From: Anarhynchus alexandrinus
Taxonomy: Eukaryota > Chordata > Aves > Charadriiformes > Charadriidae
DNA: 64,000 bases
Assembly (NCBI GenBank): GCA_008711295.1
Contig: VUYV01000231.1
Location: 601,302-665,301, forward strand
Direction: 5' to 3'
In this document: one piece after another, positions 59,152-64,000 of the stretch
Layout: the number at the start of each line of letters is the position of its first letter
Numbering within the stretch: position 1 is the first letter of the stretch
Notes under the pieces: model-generated
Told to the model about the DNA's origin: nothing
Seen by the model: only the letters and a program-made list of their open reading frames with translations
Database searches by the model: none
Made by a program: the position numbers and the translations under genes

Positions 59152-60361
59152 TGATACTAATAACCTCCAAGACCACTGAGATGGAACGAACACTGAAAAA
59201 CTGATTTTCCTGCACTTCTGATCACTGTTTACTTTAAACAGTTGATTTGTTTTTAACAGCGATAATAGACTAGCTTTCGCTTTTTGCTTCTGGTTGATTT
59301 TGCGGAGATTCTCACCTTTCGATACTCTTGGACTCAATGAAATTTGAGTTGCAAACATTAAGTCAGTCTTGCATGCACAATCCTCACTGAAGCTGGAGTG
59401 TCTATCTCAGGGTAAAACTTGCCCCAGAAAAGAAAACGTTCATACCCAAAACAACACTTCATTCCTCAGCTTGTTTTGATTTGCTTTTTCCTTCTCTTAC
59501 CGAATTCCCAAAAATTTTTAAATCCAAGTCTACAGTTCGACTGTAATCTACTTAATTATGCTGTTTTAAGAATACGTGATAGCCTGCTGTGACATATGGT
59601 AACCCTTAATAATAAGCTGTCTGCAGTTCACGCTGGCTTTTTGCTTTGGGAGCCGTTGGGGAAAGGGAAAGCCAGAACTATGTGGGGGTAGAGATTGAAC
59701 AGAAAATCCACTAGGTATCGATTTTCATTTTAACAGGTTCAGATTGTGCTTTCCTACCAGATAACAAATAAACTGATTTTTATGCAACCAAAGATGTCAA
59801 AAGAAACGGCATATATATGATGGGTGTAATTAAAGAAATCGTGGAACAGCAGCCAGCAGGTGAAAAACCTTTCTCAGATTGACCAATAAAGATGCATCAA
59901 GTAAATAAGATCTTGCAGTCCTCATCTTAGGAAACCAGCATGTAAAATTCCTTTAGGAATTATTTTTACTTACTCTTCAAATTACAGTAGCTACCAAAGG
60001 CTCTGCTCAGAAAAGAGTAACTGTGCTGAGAGCTTCAGAGGCACATGAAATTATGCATCCTTGGGTCCAAAGAGCTTACAGCCCTCCTGTGATTTCTCAG
60101 TAAAAAAGTCGAAATTGAACATATTTTTGATAATTTGCTTTACAAGCAGTTATCTTTTCCTTATTAAACTGAAAGGAAACTTAACACGTCGGGAGGGATT
60201 CTAAGCTAAGTAATGACCGACTACCCTTTTGGTGCTTGAACCCCCGCAACTACAATGGAAAAACTGACAAGAGTAGAAAATCCTCACACCTCCAAAAATA
60301 ATGCCAGATCCTTCTCTCTCCTTTGCCACTCTTTTTTTTTTGGTGTGGGTTTTTTTTTTTT

Positions 60362-60362
60362 N
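60362..60362. other. single unresolved base in a T tract
   Basis: One N at the end of a run of T; likely homopolymer length uncertainty. Confidence 0.95.
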
Positions 60363-62793
60363 AGCCACAAAATGCCTAACTGTCATCTCATCCTGTATTT
60401 CACAACTCAACATCTTGTTGACTTCTTCTCTTACAGTCCCCTCATTTGGGAAGGCTGAACATTATTCTATTAAGCAGAAAGGGTTGTAGCAATTTATGCT
60501 GGCATCTTTCATGATATCCTGACTTCAGCTTTGTGGCCCATGAAAGAAAATCACTTCACTGCAAAACTTAGAGGTTCCTTATTGCGGTTCAACTCAAAGC
60601 TTGAATCCAAACCTGTGAAACATGATAGCCCGTTTTCAGCTGTAACAGAAATATTTAAACACGAAGTACTTTGCTCCACAGCCTTTTGAATGTCTTCCAT
60701 GCTGGCCTCTGCAGCTGCTATTTGGCTATTAAAGCCCTTTAGGGAATGTGTCCCAAATACTCACACACCATTTCTTGCCCACTACTTAAGCCATTTGACC
60801 CATTAGGGTCAAGGAAAAAAACAGAGGTGTATTGTTTTAGAGAAGAATTTAGAAATTGATGTTTACCCTCTGGCAGGAATTATCATATCCTTTTGGCTTT
60901 TTACTACTTACATTTACATGCTGCTCATAACAGAAATGCCCAGTCCAAGGATGGTCATTAGGACCCTGATGGCGCAGCTCAATCTGATAGCTTTGCATCA
61001 TTCCTGCAGTGCAAAACGACTGTAAATCTCTCTTACCCATTTAACGGGCAATTACCGCACTTCAGCCAAGCCTCACCCTGTTCCCAGTTTAGGGCAGAGA
61101 AGACGGGGACCTGGCCAGGGCTGACTTATGCCCCAGCAATTTCTGGCTAGTGATCATGGTCAGCCAGCCATAAGTCAGAAGAGTGCCAAAGCCGAGTTGC
61201 TTTATGCCAGGGATTATATCAGTCTCTGTCTAGCCACAGGATTCAGGGAGCATAAAAACTGTATGATAGGTCAGCCCCAGCCCTCATACTTTTGGGCTGA
61301 ATGATTAGTATTCACTTGAACTGGAGTTTATGACTCTACAGAGCTTTGAACTCTGCCTTTGATGATACAGATCTCACTCAAGCAAAAGGTTTCTTTTCCT
61401 ATGAAGTCTGATGCTCCTCTCTGTAAAACTGCAGAGACTAGGCTTGCTAATATTGTGATAGTTCCCTGCTGATGCTACAGGTAGCATCGTAGACATCTTT
61501 CTCCAGGGTCTTTTGGTTTTGCTAGGGCTCCTGCCCTGATATATAGGAGTTAGAGGAGCAGATACACTCCAGCGTACAAAATGTGGGAAGGAGGATGATG
61601 TGGTTTTCAGTTCCCTTACAGTTCTGGGTGTACAAATGGGAAACAAAACCTGTAATCACCACCAGCAATGACGCATTTGCTTATTACTGGAGGAATGATC
61701 TACTGGCTGGTGTAAACTATGCCAATTTTTTCTCCGTCTTATGCTCTGCAGAATTCTGAGTCTGAATTCTGAGTTCTCTGTTACTGATCTCATGATTATT
61801 TTAATGACAAAATGAACAAGTGTACCCCCAGAAGAGCTGCTTCTTCAAGTTAGTTCCCCTGTTGTGGGGGAGCACTTAGAGTGAAGGAGTTTGAGGCAGT
61901 ACATTTTTTTAAGTGAGGTTTTAAGCTGATTGCTGGCATACTCTGCAAGTCCAGTGTTCTGTGTGCTTTAGGTTACCATGTCTAACTTGGGTAATCAGCA
62001 GTTATGATCAGTCTTCAGACAGCTGGAACTCTGGACTACTTTTTATTTGATAACCCCTAAAATACGCTGTCTTGATCACCTGATAAATTACAGACAATAA
62101 AGTATCAGCTTCTTTGCTGTGTTTATCACCATTTGAGAATCTTACGATGATAATTTGGCTATGTATTCACTGGCATACCATCCAAGATCATCATCATCAA
62201 AGCAGTGAGTTTTTTTACGAAGTTCTTTGTGCCAAAGAAATGAGCTAGGGTGGTTTTTTTTTCGTATACAGTATTGTTTCATGTCTGTACACAAAATGTC
62301 ATTCGAGATTTTCAAAAAGATCCAGAAAAAACAGCAAAATCTATAAGAAATTACATTATTTTCCAAAATATCCCAGAGGAACTCATTAAAATATCACATG
62401 GATGATTACAAATATTGAAGCTAAAATAAAAATAGCTTTCTTTTGGGATGTGTGTGTGTGTGATCAAAACCACAATAATTAAGAGAATGTTGATTACATG
62501 GAAAGGCAGTATGAAAGAATAAAAGGAGACAGTACCTACAGAGTTAAAAGGCTATACGTCTAATTCCTATGCTATTTTCATCACTGAGGTCTGTTTGCAT
62601 GTGGAATTCAACTCCACAGGAGGAGATAATGAAGACAAATAGTATGGCTTTATTTTTAAAAGGGGTGGATAATTTCATGGCAGCTTACAACATTGGTAAC
62701 TGGGCAAGCTAAGATAATAAGGCTAATCAAATCTCATGCTTCATAGCACTAGTTCCCTGCGGGGTCAGGAAAAATCTTTCCACTATATACAAC

Positions 62794-62826
62794 GCTATAC
62801 ACAACACTATACACAACACTATACAA
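62794..62826 (+). repeat. short tandem repeat, unit ctatacacaaca
   Basis: About 2.5 copies of a 12-base unit. Confidence 0.85.
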
Positions 62827-63904
62827 TTAGCAAGGTTATTATTGGGGAGCAGAGGTACGGCCTTCTAAAGCAACAAGCTTTTACCATTACCAGAGAACAG
62901 AGGCTGTACTTGGCCAGACAGAGAAAAGAGTATTATTTTCTTATGCCGCTTCTGCTCCTCTCCCCTGTCAGAGTTTTAGAATTACAATACTTGGGTTTGT
63001 TAAAAAAAAAAAATTCCCCTGAGCATGATTACCTAAGTACATTACTGTCTGAAATCCATCCAAAACTCTTACACCTGTGACTGGTAGCCCAGTTCAAAAT
63101 AGCTGTCACTGACTGAACATAGGAAGGTATTGATTAAGCTGTTGCAGGTTGCAAGTGCACATTGCCCTCTCATTAGGTCAGTTATGTTACAGAATTTGCT
63201 TCTCAGTAGTGGTTTAGGCAGAAAGACGTAGTCCCAAATGATGATCAGCTCTTAGCGTGGAGCTGAAATGACATGTATTTGGAATATTTAGTTTTGGAAA
63301 TACTGCTCATTTTCTTTAATTGCTTGAACATATTGTTGTAGGTGTTCTGTGTGTATACTTGAATTTTATTTTCTATCAGTGTGTGCATCAGAGAAATTAT
63401 ATTAGCTGCAATTGAAAATATTTAGCTATTTTTTCTGCAAAATTTATGTTCTGTATGTGAATGTGATGCTCTTTATGAGTTGGTGGGTTTTTTTCTTATG
63501 AGGCGGAGGAAGCACACTAGCAGAACAGCATCCTCTGAAAACGTATATTATGAAAATAACTCTCTTTCTTTGAGCTATACCTCAAACACAAAACACAGTA
63601 GGCGTTTCCTTGACCCCTCTCTCAAACATATTTATTTTAAATGTGCTAATTATTTTCAGGTGACCTAGTCTTTCCCCCTGTGCACAACCTATGTGCATTC
63701 TCAACACTCAGCCCACGTACTGTTCAGAGTCGGGGAAAAAAACCCCACAACCTCACCTCCATCTTGAAATTTGGGTTAAATGACAAGAAAATCTAAAAAC
63801 ATGAGAGGAGCTTACATAAAGATAATTTCAAGATTTTTTCACTGGTCCAAAAGTGCTAATAATTCATATATAAAGAATATTCAACCCCTTTCTTTTGCTA
63901 GATT

Positions 63905-64000
63905 GCATGGCCATGAGCTGTAGAAGGTTGGGTCACAACAACCCCATGCAGTGCTACAGGCTTGGGGAAGAGTGGCTGGAAAGCTGCCCGGTGGAAAAGG
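63905..64000 (+). mobile_element. CR1 LINE, partial, continues past window end
   Basis: Contains ctacaggcttggggaagagt followed by ggctggaaagctgcccgg, the well-known block near the end of the avian CR1 reverse-transcriptase reading frame, in plus orientation. The 3' part lies outside the window. Confidence 0.9.

Larger units (their letters stand above)
58931..63904. other. non-coding DNA upstream of PALS2
   Basis: Returns to AT-rich composition. Contains an 11-G run at 59132, a T tract with an unresolved base at 60362, a (GT)n run near 62450 and a 12-base tandem repeat near 62794. No gene, tRNA-like structure or clear transposon recognised. Confidence 0.75.

Noticed and set aside
59000..63900. 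Search for a neighbouring gene upstream of PALS2
   Set aside because: No exon-like open frames with splice sites and recognisable protein similarity; treated as intergenic.

Overview
The window reads as nuclear DNA from an amniote vertebrate, most likely a bird. It is AT-rich, its genes are split by canonical GT-AG introns, and it carries several CR1 LINE fragments. Two of these end in the typical CR1 3' signature, one with an ATTCT-type tail. A crocodilian or turtle is a less likely alternative. There is nothing bacterial or viral here, no operon and no CRISPR array.

It is dominated by one gene on the minus strand: PALS2 (older name MPP6), a membrane-palmitoylated (p55-like) MAGUK scaffold protein. 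I could place eleven coding exons between 25699 (start codon) and 331 (stop codon). Joined, they give exactly 1623 bases, that is 540 codons plus a TGA stop. All junctions are GT-AG, phases agree throughout, and there is no internal stop. Domain order is L27N, L27C, PDZ, SH3, a lysine-rich linker and an inactive guanylate-kinase-like domain. The 3' UTR runs off the left edge.

Layout, left to right: 1-330, 3' UTR and flank; 331-25699, coding exons and ten introns, with a CR1 at about 6.7-7.2 kb, an assembly gap at 8206-8273, a CR1 pair at 18.1-18.7 kb and another CR1 at 21.6-22.2 kb; 25705-57671, a very long 5' intron of about 32 kb with only repeats and a few short sequence oddities; about 56940-58300, a CpG island holding the TATA-less PALS2 promoter, the probable non-coding first exon (donor at 57671/57672) and a second near-duplicated assembly join at 57902; 58290-58930, a G-rich minisatellite; 59-64 kb, upstream non-coding DNA, with a plus-strand CR1 starting near 63.9 kb and leaving the window.

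I found no second protein-coding gene and no structural RNA gene. Points worth a second look: two assembly joins flanked by near-identical copies; a cluster of TAATCC motifs in the CpG island; an inverted CR1 pair bracketing six exons; the promoter-proximal minisatellite; a CpG-enriched patch in the long intron; and some short inverted or direct repeats. No clearly novel biological system is visible.
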